Shown: in pieces, positions 46,176 to 59,121 of the stretch
Numbering within the stretch: the stretch's first letter is position 1
How the letters are laid out: every line of letters begins with the position of its first letter
From: Ceratodon purpureus
Lineage: Eukaryota; Streptophyta; Bryopsida; Pseudoditrichales; Ditrichaceae
NCBI GenBank assembly: GCA_014871385.1
Contig: CM026427.1
Span: forward strand, 12,710,430 to 12,774,429
Direction of reading: 5' to 3'
DNA: 64,000 nucleotides
Program-made: the position numbers and the translations under genes
Notes under the pieces: model-generated
The model's input: the letters and a program-made list of their open reading frames with translations, nothing else
Told to the model about the DNA's origin: nothing
Database searches by the model: none

Positions 46176-48398
46176 TTATTGATCCATGTCCAGCAACGAT
46201 GACAGCAGTCGCCGCGCACCTGCAGGGGCAACTGTAGGGGCCACTGCATCACTAGTCTTTGCCTTTGATTTGGACTGACCTTGCACGATCTGTGTCCCAT
46301 AACAACGACACTGCGTGTCAAGCTTGACAGAGTAACCCCGGAGATTACATCAGAGTTACTGTATTTTTTGAAAAATAATTAGATTCTTTCAAAGAACTCT
46401 TGAATGGACAAGAAGGTAGTACAAATATTCGGGAGCATTTCCCTTACTTTGACAACTATGACTGTGACAATACCAGCCACGACCAAAAATAAGAACCCCA
46501 TGATACACTTGTCCGTCGCCATCTGTCAAGAGAAGATGTCCCGGTTGTGAGTCCTTTTTTTTTGCGACCTCGAATTAGTAAGATGCCTACAAAGCCTAAA
46601 TTGTAAGTGAATGATCCTTATCAACTAACTTTAAGAAGAGGTTTATCATTTCTCGTAATCGAAGCAATTTACTGGACGTTCTAATTATCTACCATGGTTC
46701 AGACTCTAACCTGTTTTCCAATTTCTCGTACCATCTGTGCAGCCTTCTTGATGGAAAAATGAATGGTATCCAATTCATTTACAATCCGCCCCAGTTGCTC
46801 TGTCTGCGAGAATATCCATGAATGCAACGTACATTGACAGGTGTGATATGATAAAATGGTATAGCAGAATTAGACTGATCAAAAAATCTTATAATACAGT
46901 TTAGACAAATCAATTTATGTCAAACTAGACCTGTGCTTTAAGGGTGACAGCAGTCTCTGTGCCAATGTGCATAGTGTCTTCCACAACCTGAAATATAATG
47001 ACAAAACTGCTCGGTCAGTCTAATCCGATGCAGCTGTCCTAGCATCAAAATATGAGTTTATTAAGAACACAAATCACATGATCCAACCCCTAAATCCAAA
47101 GCAGATTCAAAGCTTTTACATACTCGCTTAGAGCGTTCAATACTTTTCTCTGTTTCATCCATTTGCTTTCTTCCGACATGTAAAAGCTCCTGAGTAGACA
47201 TTGCTGTCCACAACAAGATCAAATTGCAAAAATGGTGAGGGTGATCTTAACTTCTGGCCAAAGGTAGATCAAATCATGCCAAGGAACTGCATGCTTCAAG
47301 TATAACTGATCGTTTTATCCACTGTGACTAACAATCCAAATTACTTCATCAATTGCCATATAAGACGTCTGGTACGTGCTTAGTGAAACAATCTCACCTG
47401 ACTATTCTCTCTATTACAAGATATCAGTTTTGCGTTCAGTCAGACAAATGGTTACGTAACACATTCATTTAATCAGAAGTTCAAATGTACCTGATGCCAC
47501 TCGAGGCCCTCCAACGATGGCTGCCTTAGCTTGTGAGCCACCTTCAAGTACCTCATTTTTATTTCCGATTGAGCTCGTGAATGTCTTTCTTAATGCAATA
47601 TAAGTATTCAGTTCCCTTACCTATGCAGGGAAAAGAATGCCATCATCACTGAAAATTGTGTCAGGTTTGTGATACCACTTCAGATTTGCATAACGTGTGC
47701 AAAAGTATGACTCTGAATGCACACAAAATATCATGTCTTAGAGTCCAGAAATATTACGAAGGCTTTCTTCTTTTCAGCGACAAGCTTGACAACCTCCGGG
47801 CTACTCTTGGTCTCTCCTTCTTTGGCTCCCTGATCAAAATCTTTAAGGACCCTATAGATAAAACAATTACCATGAGCTGTTTACAAAGTAAGTTGTCAGC
47901 TCGGCAGTTTGCACAGCAATCATTACATAAACCTAATTACAACCTCAAAGGAATCAATGAGAGCAAATCAAACACAGTAACAACATTACATGTGCTCTTG
48001 GTAGGTCTACATGAGAACAGGGTGCAAACCGTTTTACATCCCGCATCTTGCCTGTGAGCTCTTCCAATTGCTTTCGCTGTTTCTCGACATCCTTGATCTT
48101 GTCTAACTTCTGAAATCCATCACTGTAGGAAGCAACCACCTTAAAACTCTCATCCTGAAGTGGCATAAATACTCTTGAATAATCTTGGCAACTTCAAATT
48201 CAAGGAAAGCATGCTCTGTAGCAGTCACTATTCTATATCGTGAAAGCAGTGGACATCAATGCAGGATAATTTGAGCATTCTATCACAATTCTTATAAAAT
48301 CTGCAGAGATGGAGAAGATAGGCTTACTTGAGAGCTTTAAAAATCCTTTGAACTTCCTCTTCAACTGCGGCGACCTCTGGCGGCACCTCTGCAGCCAT
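46176..48398 (-). CDS. novel plant SNARE, NPSN-type Qb-SNARE (279 aa)
   Basis: Membrane-fusion protein; in plants NPSN11 acts in cell-plate formation with KNOLLE-type syntaxins. Nine exons in phase: 48398-48328, 48122-48030, 47851-47758, 47620-47491, 47203-47124, 46987-46931, 46803-46711, 46522-46448 and 46322-46176. The N-terminal three-helix part starts MAAEVPPEVAAVEEEVQRI, then DGFQKLDKIKDVEKQRKQLE. The Qb-SNARE helix contains TETAVTLKAQTEQLGRIVN, with the central glutamine in the ionic-layer region, and ELDSIHFSIKKA. A C-terminal anchor follows (IMGFLFLVVAGIVTVIVVK). A short tail ends ARRLLSSLLDMDQ, comparable to the RRLL tails of other NPSNs, which supports the last-exon frame chosen here. 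Confidence 0.9.
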
Positions 48399-49959
48399 TC
48401 CGAACCCTAACCCTCGTGCCAAACTTTGAAGCTTTCTCTTTCGTCGCAAGCACAAACACGCAAGCAGTAGAGGCGGCTATGTGGTGTGGCTATGGCGAAA
48501 GTTCCACATGAGGCCCCAACCTCAATCTCTCAGATCATCACACACACTTACATTTTAACGCTACAACAAAAACACAACAACGCTACAACTCTGAAGAGCT
48601 CGAAGAGTTTTCTTCCACAACTTAACCATGAAAGCGATATGCAAGCAGGGTCAGCACGTTCCTCCACTGAGCTATTCTCTCGGCTATCACATGTGACAAA
48701 TGTGTACACCAATGCTGCAACTTCTGAAATTCTAAAAACCACCGAAATCTTGCACCCATCAACAGCATCTTCGGTGCCCAAATCAGGGCAATATTCTGTG
48801 ATGATTTGCTCTATGAGTGTATCACTGCAAGCATTATCAAATGAATCTCTTGGTCACGCTCGATCTCTACCCAAGGACAATGCGTGGTCAAATTCCTCAG
48901 CATCAACTCTCATATGCGTTCATTAATCACATGCAATGCACCAAAACTTGTGCAGAGATCTTATCAGTGAAAACGAAACATCGAGACTCTGGACCAGTAA
49001 ACTCTTCTCCAGATGGGCTCAGATTTTATGATGCCTGCACACACTAACATCCAAACACAGACAAAACTCAAAATGGAAAATCTGCAGGGAAATCAGTTGT
49101 ACTATCTCTTTTGTTTTCATTTTTATTATTCGTGTGAACACATCGCTAATTATTACAGAATTGATGACACATTATATGTTAAATTAGTGTTCACAAAAAA
49201 TACGCATACGACAATGTAGTACCTATCAATACAAGACATACAAAGTGTGTACAAAAACATGAAACAGAATGTGTATTTGTTTAAGGGATAAGAGGTGCAG
49301 GCCCAAAATATAATATCTGCTTTGGGAGTACACTCAATGAGTCTCAGCAACTTATGAATGGCATAGTCGACAGAGGTTTTTGGTGTGTGTTTTTGGTTTT
49401 TGGTTTTTGATCCCTTGCTTGCACCATAGAGAACACTGAATTTCTAAGGACCTCCAAAATATTCACACTCATCAATGGCAATAATCTTGATCCAATAATT
49501 TGGTCAGATTACCATCATTTCACGTGCTGCAACCATAAACGAGGTTAAGATGATGAGGCGCTTGGTTCTGCTCTCCGGAGATCTCTGCACAGCGACAATG
49601 CATAGTCGAATTCCGCATCATGGAGTTCCTGGTAGAAACTCTCATGTATACAGGTCCCCAGGAATCACATATGTACAACGCAGTGACACTTCTGTATTCA
49701 TTCCCCAGACTTCTGTCGAGAATTGGGATTTAGCAAGACCGGGGGTTTGCTTGTGACATTGCTCAGACCCCTTCATTCAAGTAGTGACGTGACATCACTG
49801 ATTAGGGGACAAAGAGTTTGAATCGGTAATTGAAGTCTTGAATCATCAATTTAGGGGAAGAAAGAAGCAGTTGCAAATCAGAGGATGATCTTAACATGGT
49901 AAGCGTCTGTAATCATGCGGCGCGGTGAATTCTGGTATCAAAGACAAGAGAGTGATATT
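48399..49959. other. intergenic, no supported gene
   Basis: Upstream of the SNARE gene. A plus-strand frame at 48492-48926 (146-147 codons) starts less than 100 bp from the SNARE start codon and lacks domain features, so I do not annotate it as a gene. The block at 49,540-49,756 (MMRRLVLLSGDLCTATMHSR) has mixed composition but no recognisable family. Confidence 0.4.
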
Positions 49960-50310
49960 GGATGCAGACATAATTGGTCACGCCTCAGCATTGCCATACT
50001 AGGTGATATGAAGAAACGTCATGAAATGCAAAACCGCAAACGTTCTCATGCTTACCCTGACACAAATTGATAGAACTGGATCAGCAAGTCACGATCATCC
50101 GCATATAAAACAGTGTTCACCTTTCCCAAAGATTCAATTCTAAACTCTATTGAACAGTACTCTTCGATCTGCAAATTTAGTCCCACCTCTAGGCTAATGC
50201 ACAGTTCCTAAGAAATTTAACCAACCATAAATATACCTTCAGAGCAATGTGATTCTTTTCCTCCTAGCGAAAAATGAAGATGTTCAGAAGTGAAAATTTA
50301 GATGAAGATC
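49960..50310 (-). pseudogene. decayed copy of part of the 53.7-55.6 kb gene
   Basis: This segment aligns collinearly with 54490-54890, which contains the fourth coding exon and flanking introns of the unrecognised 192-residue protein gene. Shared landmarks include GCCTCAGCATTGCCA, ATGCAAAACCGCAAAC, CTGACACAAATTGATAGAAC and CAAGTCACGATCATCCGCAT. The exon-equivalent has an insertion (ATAAAACAGTG for ATAAACAATG) that breaks the frame, and the splice acceptor region has degenerated. The other exons are absent. It is a partial duplication placed about 4.4 kb from its parent, beyond the germin-like gene. Confidence 0.8.
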
Positions 50311-50602
50311 AACGTCGGTCTCGATCGACAATTTATTGAAAATTCCTTGAACTAAAATAGCTTCCAAATTTCCCGTTACACCTCCACGGCCTCAGGCAGC
50401 TATATAGCGAAGCAATTTACAGGACTATACTACTTCGTCCAAACATATCATATATAAATATGTGTCTAGCTGTAAATTTCACCTAACTAGCACCATAGAT
50501 GACACACTTGCATACCACTCTGTGATATTCATCTGGGTACATCACTAGAAAGCTAGAATTCCTCTTCGAAAGGACTTCTCGTGAATCATTCAGTCTCCAA
50601 GC

Positions 50603-51598
50603 TCAAGGGTGGCCTGGGAAGGAATCTCTGAGCAGCTTCACAGTGGCTGCATCGATGCCGAACGACTTCTCAATCACGGCGACCGAGATGTTGGGTCTCA
50701 AGATCTGAGGGACACAAAGCGATAGCGTCAGAGATTGGACTTGTCCAAAAGTGGTGGAATCCCCTGCACATTATTTCAAGCTCCCCCAAAATACAGAGAC
50801 GACTGAAGAGAACAGGCCAGACTTGATAAGAGTAATCCTTACCTGAGTGGCATCGAAGAGTAATCCAGGGCTCTGGGAGGTGAGGGAGTTGAAGGAGATC
50901 GCGGTCTCGTTGCCCACGTTCAGCTGGAAGTGCCGGAGTGCCTTCGGGAAGAGCATCACGTCACCACACACCAGGGTGGACGCATATAGGATGTTGTCAT
51001 CGCTGATGAAGCCCATGTAGATGGTACCCTTCATGACCAAGGACGTCTCGGATCCACGGGGGTGGGTGTGGAGCGGAACCAGGCCCCCAATGGCGTAGTC
51101 CAGTCTGGCCTGGGTGAGACCCTGCGTGTTAAGGCCTGGCCATACCTCCGGACCGGCAATATTGACGACGGCCCCTGTCGGTGCAATGGTGGTATTCTCT
51201 ACATCTGCACCTGAGATTACAAGTCCCGTTTCACAAGGGTAAGCAATCATATTGCTGCGCAGTACAATTCATCCCACACAATTGCAGCAAGCCGATAGCA
51301 AACTGTTTGAATAATTTAGTGTTTGTGGCAAGATATTCGGATAGAGATTAGAAACTTGAATACCAGGTTTTCGGAAGCCGTAGTACACGAAGTCCTCGAC
51401 GGAGACATTGCTGCGGGGCTTGCACACATATCCGTTCAGTAGGGGCGCAGTGGGCGACAGATTCGCCACACAGAAATCCGCTAAGGGGTCCGGATCGGCA
51501 GCATGGACATCGCTGAAGGAGGCCGTTGCACAGAGTGTGATTATGAGCAGCGTCAAAACATCAGTGGAGCACTTACCCATTGCAGCTGCAGCTGCCAT
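50603..51598 (-). CDS. germin-like protein (234 aa)
   Basis: Secreted cupin of the cell wall; relatives show oxalate oxidase or Mn superoxide dismutase activity. Three exons in phase: 51598-51364, 51210-50843 and 50704-50603. A hydrophobic signal peptide (VLTLLIITLCATASFS, ending near A33) precedes FCVANLS and GYVCKP, the two cysteines of the germin disulfide. Germin box 1 is GLVPLHTHPRGSE, giving metal ligands H126, H128 and E133. Box 2 is GDVMLFPKALRHFQLN with H172; alanine replaces the usual glycine in P-x-G, but all four ligands remain. N-glycosylation sites NVS, NTT and NET are present. The start is at the first ATG; a second methionine six codons on (MGKC) is equally possible. A TATA box lies 245 bp upstream. 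Confidence 0.9.
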
Positions 51599-51840
51599 CT
51601 TCTCTAGAGCGATTGCCTAACGTCAAAACCACAACTGGGGGCCGTGCCTGACTCAAGTACCGAAATCCAGAACTGAGGGCGGCAGATCTAAGGTTTACAG
51701 TCCACCAGTACTTGGTCGCAGATAAGTTCTAACTCCTGATCACGTCTCGAGTACTCAACTTACACCACGGAGTAGCTGCAGTAGCTTGAGAGCAGTAGGA
51801 AAAGAGCAGTAAATGATAATTGAGAGACGTGGAGAGCTAG

Positions 51841-51848
51841 TTTATATA
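51841..51848 (-). promoter_or_regulatory. TATA box of the germin-like gene
   Basis: On the minus strand the sequence reads GGTATATAAACTAGCT. This canonical TATATAAA lies about 245 bp upstream of the germin-like start codon, implying a leader of roughly 200 bp. Confidence 0.65.
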
Positions 51849-53669
51849 CCTGTTGCAGCAAGGTCGAGGAGCTACTTCACATCGTCCTGTCCACCCGTGG
51901 TCCGCTTGCGTTGAGGGTTTCCTGCATCCTGCCGTGTATCGGTTTCATGCACGGAAACCATGGATGGCTCTATTCCAAGGTCCTGGTCCACTCCAAGGCT
52001 TCCGGCAGTCTCACTCGTTTGCGAAAGTTTACAGACTCGATGAGACAGAAATGCACTTCGGTATGTTGGAAACGCACTTCGGCGAGATGCAAATGCACTT
52101 CAGTGCGATGTCGATGCACTTTGCTGAACACATTATCTAAATTGTTCTAGTCAATCCCTTGTATCACTGATGTATCATGGGCGGCTGCAGTTATAAATTG
52201 CTTGTCTTGGATCAGTGTCAAAGAAGCTCAATAGCCTGTCTGAGTATAATATTCGGCCGACAAGCAGTTATATCGACTTGGGATTGAACCATGAATTGCC
52301 GGGTGCCTCAAACCCAGGTGCATGAAGTCAAGTAGTGAAGTATCTGGTAACATAAGGATGTAAGGATGGGAGTTCCTGTGCGATGTTGTGTGCTTACGAG
52401 TCGACCTTCGAACAGGTACTACCTGGGAGTGAGGGTGGCTAGTTTAGTCAAGCCTATGACTGAAGATCATCTTCAGTGGCACGCGCAGCAATACGGCATG
52501 AGCTGATGAATCATGCTTTTAAATTACCGCCAGTGTAATCTAAAGGTGTACAGTACTTTTAATCCTTTGTGACCCACGCGGCCACATTTTGGTCTCAGGA
52601 GTGTCCAAAATGCATATAATCAAAAAATTGTTATAGAGAATGCCAAGATAGATTCTCAATAATCATGTGTGAGATTGTTCTTGACATGAGAGATTGCAAG
52701 GGATAGGGTTGACATAGGTATTGATGAACCTCTTCACTTTTGTTTTTGAAAATTTAATCCAAAATTAGTATAACTTTGTAATCACACACTTTCCTCCGTC
52801 TCATTTTTGAGTGTTTATAATAGAGTTCTAAGGCATACCATAATTTTGTGATCTGACAGTATGATTTTACAAAGGTTCAACAAACACTTGTTTTGATTAA
52901 AGTATGCTCACTTTTACATGGTTAAATCTTATAAATACAACCATTTTAATTCCAACATAGAGAGTTGTAAGGAAAATAAACCACCCAAAAATTGTGGATT
53001 CTTCATAAGTGCTCTAGACATGGTGACCGATGTTCAAGGAGTTATGTGTACAATTATCCACCAATGTAAGCACTTCCCTGCGATGCGGTTTTGAGCATCA
53101 AGTGGCAGACATTGAAAATTGGTATGAAATTTCGACAGCCATGTGGAAGCCTAAGTTGGAAGATATCAGGAGAATCATGTTCGAGCACCTAAGGAGTAGT
53201 GCTTTGAGTGAGTCGTAAAAGGTATTGTGGCTGGGAGTTTTGTGAAGGAATTATGGGCGTTGGGCAGTGCGATTTGGTTCAGACCTTAGGTAGAAAAGAG
53301 AACAATACCAGAAGATTTAAAGAGTGTCATCCCTGCAGTAAGAATTCTGATTAAAACCATAACGTGCAGTGCCTGAAAATTGCTACACCAGCATCTGGAA
53401 ACCAAGTTAATGGACAAACTATTGATCAGACACTGAGATCAAGGAACAAATGACACTTATCACCTTTTGCGAGTCCTCGCAATTGAAGTGAGATTCTGAA
53501 TTGAGATACCGAGAAGCATTCCACGTAATAAACTAACTTGAAGGCTCTACTATCATACTTCTTGGAACTAGGTCATTGAGTTACAGTGCAGTACACTCTA
53601 TTCCCTCCTATCCCACCATCAAGGAGCACGCTAAAAAATGAATATAGAACTAAAGGTCTATTGGATTGA
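51849..53669. other. intergenic, no supported gene
   Basis: Contains the 21-bp tandem repeat at 52051 and AT-rich spacer. A 62-codon plus-strand frame at 53030-53218 (LEDIRRIMFEHLRS) has no family I recognise and no splice context. Confidence 0.4.
52051..52134. repeat. 21-bp tandem repeat, four copies
   Basis: Four degenerate 21-bp units based on ATGCACTTCGG...ATG; the GCACTT core falls at 52053, 52074, 52095 and 52116. On the plus strand they encode the heptads MHFGMLE, THFGEMQ, MHFSAMS and MHFAEHI within an open frame (51853-52140) that runs opposite to the germin-like promoter. Confidence 0.85.
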
Positions 53670-55604
53670 CTAGCTAGCCTTTGGCTGGTCCAGCCCATAT
53701 TGTTGTTCAAAGAATTCCTGGATCTCTTGGGTAGTCATAGCTGCACCACTCTCACTTTGTGCCTCGTGCATTTTTGATTGCAACTGTAAGAGAACCAAAA
53801 AGCTAGAATGAGAAATATTGAACTCATTTGACTATGGAACGGGTTTGTTGTGTGGCGCACATGCTGTAGGTGTTCAGTTGAATCTGTTCAGAATTTTGGG
53901 ATAGAAACTCTCCATGTGCACATGTCTTCTGCCTTGTTTGGAAACAACTGGAAATTATGATGTGCAGGATACATACCTCCTGAAGGAAAGCTTGTTGCTC
54001 GTCCACAGGAATTCCCCGAAGCTGCCGTAGCATTCCCATTTGCTGCACAAGAGACATGCTCAAATTTCGTCTAATTGAATGACAAAGATTACATGTGACT
54101 ACTTATTTAATAGCTGCAAACTCCGACCCTTCACGGCAGCGAAAATCAGACCCCAGATTATTGGAATTCAGATTTCTCGAACTCGAGATCATATAGTCAC
54201 TGTACATTTTTCTGCTGTCTAAGTCATTTTATTTGCACTAACCTGTTGTTGAGACTTTTTGACCTCCTCCATTTTCCGTGCAAAAGCTTCAGGTCCTAAT
54301 TCTGCCTCTTCGCAAGCCATCTCCTCCCTGATCACAGATTTCTTTCTCATGAGCGTACGAATAACTGATATGATTATACCAGTAACAATATCAAAACAGA
54401 CTTACGAAACATACACAGAGTCCTTGTAATTTTGATAAGAAAAATCAACGTTCAAGGTATTGAGGTGTATCAAAAGCAATTAAGTGATGTTGAATGCTGA
54501 CATAATTGATCATGCCTCAGCATTGCCACACTGGGTGATATGGAAAAACGTCATAAAATGCAAAACCGCAAACATTCCATGTAACTTATAACATTCTCAT
54601 GCTTACGCTGACACAAATTGATAGAACTGGATCATCAAGTCACGATCATCCGCATAAACAATGTTCACCTTCCCCAAAGATTCAATTCCAAACTTCGGAT
54701 CTGCATGTGAAAAATTACTGGTCATATTTTTCAACACTCAAGTCACTCTTTGATCTGGACATTTAGTCCAGGTCAGAATACATAGACTCATATTCAGTTC
54801 CTTAAAAGGATAACCAGCTATGATCACACCTTCAGGACACTTTTGTTCTTTTACTCCAAGCGAAAATGAAGATGAAGTGAAAAAGATGAAGAACAATGTC
54901 AGAAAATGTTGAAGAAGAATGTCACCTACACCCATCTTGAGAAACAGCTCCTCCTGGATTTCAGTTGTCACATTTACTGCTTCCTGCAAGAACCAATATG
55001 CTCATCTCAAAAACATATAAACCTAATTCAAATTGCAGAAAAACAAGCATATCGTCAATTGCAAGAATACATGAAGAAAAAATGCATAAACCAATGAATT
55101 CACAACTAGTCAGTTTGCTATATCTTAACTCTTTACAGAAGTTGGCCAGAAGTAAATTCAACATCAAACCCTGTCATCAGCATACCAAAAGAGAAGCAAC
55201 TATTCTAATCTAAAGGGAGGAGCAGAAAGATGTGATATCTGGGTTAACAAAATGACAAATGACGGTCACCTGTTTGTCACTGATGGCCTCTGCAAGACGG
55301 TTCTTGGTCTCTGTTTTATTCCAAAACAATCGAACCAACACATAATTAATTGTGCAAGAAACAAGTAACCGACTCAACATTTTCACAACCCATTGACAAA
55401 GAGGCACCTAATTTCACAAAAATGAAGCCAACATTGGCAACCCTCATGTGCAAAGAAAAGCCCAAAATCACCCTCACCAGGAAGGGCAAGAACGCTCGCA
55501 AAGTCTCGAAACAGTTGCAGCAGCTGCTCTTTCGTAAGCATGCCTGAAGACTGCAACTGTCCAGCTCCAGACGTTCCACCAGGCCAACTGAAGTAGGACG
55601 CCAT
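53670..55604 (-). CDS. unrecognised soluble protein (192 aa), seven exons
   Basis: Seven exons in phase: 55604-55478, 55310-55270, 54983-54932, 54700-54607, 54327-54243, 54042-53977 and 53783-53670. The protein begins MASYFSWPGGTSGAGQLQ. It has no signal peptide or membrane span and is mainly helical: a first helical part (MLTKEQLLQLFRDFASVLAL), a central block (FGIESLGKVNIVYADDRDL, then IQFYQFVSAEEMACEEAEL), and a glutamine-rich coiled-coil-like tail (KMEEVKKSQQQQMGMLRQL) ending FFEQQYGLDQPKAS. The exact phase agreement over seven exons and the ordered composition show a real, probably conserved gene. I cannot name its family or function. A broken copy of exon 4 lies at 49960-50310. Confidence 0.8.
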
Positions 55605-58600
55605 AGCTCAGGCTCACCCCTCCGGCTAACACCAAAATCTCCACAAAACCCTGTCAGCTATATCCGCCCAGTCGAAAACCAACACAAAAGTCTTCTCTTT
55701 CACAACCCCAACCTGGACACAAGGCCTACAACAACTGATACAATCACAAACACACACAAATCCATATCAGTGACTCAATGAGAACCCCGAAACTGCAACT
55801 TATGAGAGCAATTCTCACACAGAGACTACAACATCCTCTTAACAAAACTCAGCCACTCTCTTCAAACATTGCACTTTAGGTCCAACACAGTAAGATCTAG
55901 CATAGTCCAATGAGGTGAAATTCAACACACATACCACAACCACAACCTGCCAAATTCCCAGACAATTCAACCAGTTTGGAAGCTCCGACAAACTAGAATT
56001 CGCTACGCTACTACCGCACCCACATGAATGTCTAGAATCCAAATCCGAAGTATGTCATCTAGCTAGTTCAATTAATCCACTCTCACTGTATCACTGTAGC
56101 CAGGAATTCAGGGACTGACCACAGTGCTAGCATCGAATTACAAGCGTTGGTGAGTTCCGGAATTTGTCAGCTTCGGGAATTTGTGATACTCCGGCAGTGC
56201 TATCATCTGGCGCAGAATGATGAGTCATTTGTACATGTATGGTGATTGGAAATGCAGGATCCAGGGGTTGTTTATCCGAAAGCCATTCCTGTACACAACT
56301 AGCAATATCTAGCGTTTGGGTCTCTTTTGAGTGTCTGAAATCGAAAGGTTTGAATGTAGTCTTGGTTTTGAGTGTAGAGACGGTTTTGATTTTGGGTGTG
56401 TACTCTACTACTCAATTGGTTTGTATTGGCAAAGGCCAAAATCATTGCTAAAAAATTGGGTTCATTATAGCGTTTTTTTAAGATTAAATAGTATCGAACT
56501 TAAAATTATTTTGATCATGTTTTAGACACTTTAATGTCTTCAAAGTGTTTTAAAAAAGGATTATGCCACTTCATGGGATGCTTGAGAAGGTGTCACTCTC
56601 TACTTTAACTTCAATGCATTTGAAAAGGGATGTTCCACTTTGACAATAGTCCAAAATGGAAATATTTAAGTTGGTGGAAAGTAATATTTTGTCATACATA
56701 ATTTTATTAAATCAAAAAATGATAAAAAGTTTATGTTGTTGAATAAATTTATTTCTAAAGAATCCATTTTCTAATAAATGTTTAAAGGATAAACATAATT
56801 GTTTCAAGACATTTTAGAACATGGGCACAATGGTATTTAAGTGAGGTTTTTTTTATTAAAAGAATTAGACCGTTCAAAACCAAAGCTTTCATTGCATTTG
56901 AAACTTGAATCCTTTGTCTTTTATGTGCCAATATGATCAAGGTTTTTAAATTATATATGTCAAAGTAATTATGCATGTTTTTACTAATTCACTTTTATGC
57001 TACCATAATGAACACTACACTAAAAATATAATTAATATTAAAAATTCTAAATATCTTGTTCAATATTAATTATAAGTTCTTGTACTAATCTACTTAGCAT
57101 TAAATGTTAACAATGCATTTGTTAATTCAATAAGATGTTCTCATTAACATTTACACTGCCAAACATGCAATCTTTTAAAGATACATTTGAAGACACATTT
57201 TAAGAAATTTTCAACCTTAATCTTTTAGCGTCCCAAAATGGGTTATTAGAGGCCTTAAATACCTCCTACACAACCAATTTTGATTGGGAATCACTAAAAA
57301 CATTATGGTGATGCATACTTTGACATACAGCATGACTACCTAAGCAATAATCATTAAGAGCATACGGTAAAATATATTATAATTCTTCACACGATACGCA
57401 TTGCAAACACAAATTAATACTCGTTGCAAACACAAATTAAACTATTTCACAACCTGGAGGCTATAGAAAATATTCATTATAGACTCATTATGAGATAATC
57501 ACAACCTTGTGGAAAAATACATATTACAAAGATACTTTGAAATGCATCACAATTCTTTAATCTATATCCATCATGATTGCATTTCTGAAATGTTTTCATA
57601 CCTTTGGACTTTACAATCATTACATCATACCAAGTACGATATGGAAAAAACAATTATATTGTATAGTTACAAGAATATGCCTTTTAAATAACAATCATTC
57701 AATTGTGCATAGATTTCAAATATATCCAATAGAAAAAAATATCAAAATCTGTCAATTGAAGGTTTTTGAACATGTAATATCATTCAAGCTTCAATCATAG
57801 TTAAATTGCATCCTTATTTTGAAGGCAAAATGGAGTTTTATTCTTATTTGTGTTTACATATGAATGCATACATACATAGATCTTGTCATTTTCATTGGAT
57901 GACAAGTTCAAGTTGCAAATGTTTTTTTAAATGGTGGTGGTGGTCTTGAAATTATATGTGTATTGGAAAGGTGGAGAAAAATAGACTCCCTTCATTTTGA
58001 ATCAAAACTATGTCCATCATACATTTCATTCTTTGAAAACCACATTACTTTGTTTTTTTTCTTTTTTTTTCGTAATATAACAAGACTTATTATCTTAGGT
58101 TTCTCATATAGCACTTTAACACTTTTGTTTATTTAAATATCACATTAAGAAAAGTGGAGTCATAAACTATTCATATAGGTGCTTCATAATGATTGTTGAA
58201 GAATAAGTCCAAAAAGCTTACATTCTTCCGCCCAACACATTTGGGGGGTGGGAGCAAGTCCAGTTCAATTGAAATGAACTTGGCCAATTGAAATTTTTCA
58301 ATCCTCAGTTGAAACTTTTCAATTGAATTGTAGGCCGCATAGGCAGTTGAGTATAATCTATTTAGTTGAAAATTTTCAACCAGAGTTTGAATATTTTTCA
58401 ATTGTAGGCCACACACAAGAACCAGTTAAAAATAGAGAAATGGATGAGAATTCATTATTCATTAATGCACATTCCATCTATCTATTTATAAAAAATATTT
58501 AATTGTAATTATTATCTAGTATATGAACTTATGCCAACTTATTTTTGAATTTGTACTTCATTGAATAAATTATTCAAAAGCTATGTTTAAATAAATAAGA

Positions 58601-59117
58601 ACTCATTGTTATAATTGTAAACAATACATTAGTTTGGAATACGATGATATGTTTAAAAACAAATGAGATTAATTTTTAAAAAATTATAATATTTTGATAC
58701 ACATTAAACCTATTTTATTATAAACTGGATTATGTTAAAGAGTTAGATTATTATTTCATAAATTATATTATCAATAAAATAATTGAAATAATTGTTTCAC
58801 AAATTGGAATACTAAGACAAAACTTATTATTTTATATAAAATAGATAATTTTGATCCAAATTGTACTATTTTGGCATATTCTACATAAATTAGAATGTTT
58901 TGACATAGCTCTAATTCTTATGGCATAACTTTGATTACTATAAAAAAAAAATATATATTCTAACTCAAATTAAATTATTAAGATATAAACTACAATATTG
59001 AGACTAGATCAAATTATTAAGACAGAAATTGAGCTATTAGAACTTATAGTAGTTTACTTTAGATTGGATTGGAGCATCTATAATTTCAATTTTACGTTTA
59101 GCTAGCAAAATATGTTT
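55605..59117. other. gene-poor AT-rich region
   Basis: The first ~600 bp are the upstream region of the 192-residue protein gene. From about 56,450 the DNA is strongly AT-rich with no ORF above 81 codons. At 58,260-58,400 short inverted and direct TTTTCAATTG/CAATTGAAA motifs recur and a GAATTGTAGGCC / CAATTGTAGGCC pair is seen, suggesting a degraded repeat. Confidence 0.5.
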
Positions 59118-59121
59118 TTAA

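Noticed and set aside
48492..48926. Plus-strand ORF next to the SNARE gene
   Set aside because: Starts under 100 bp from the SNARE start codon, with no domain and no room for a promoter.
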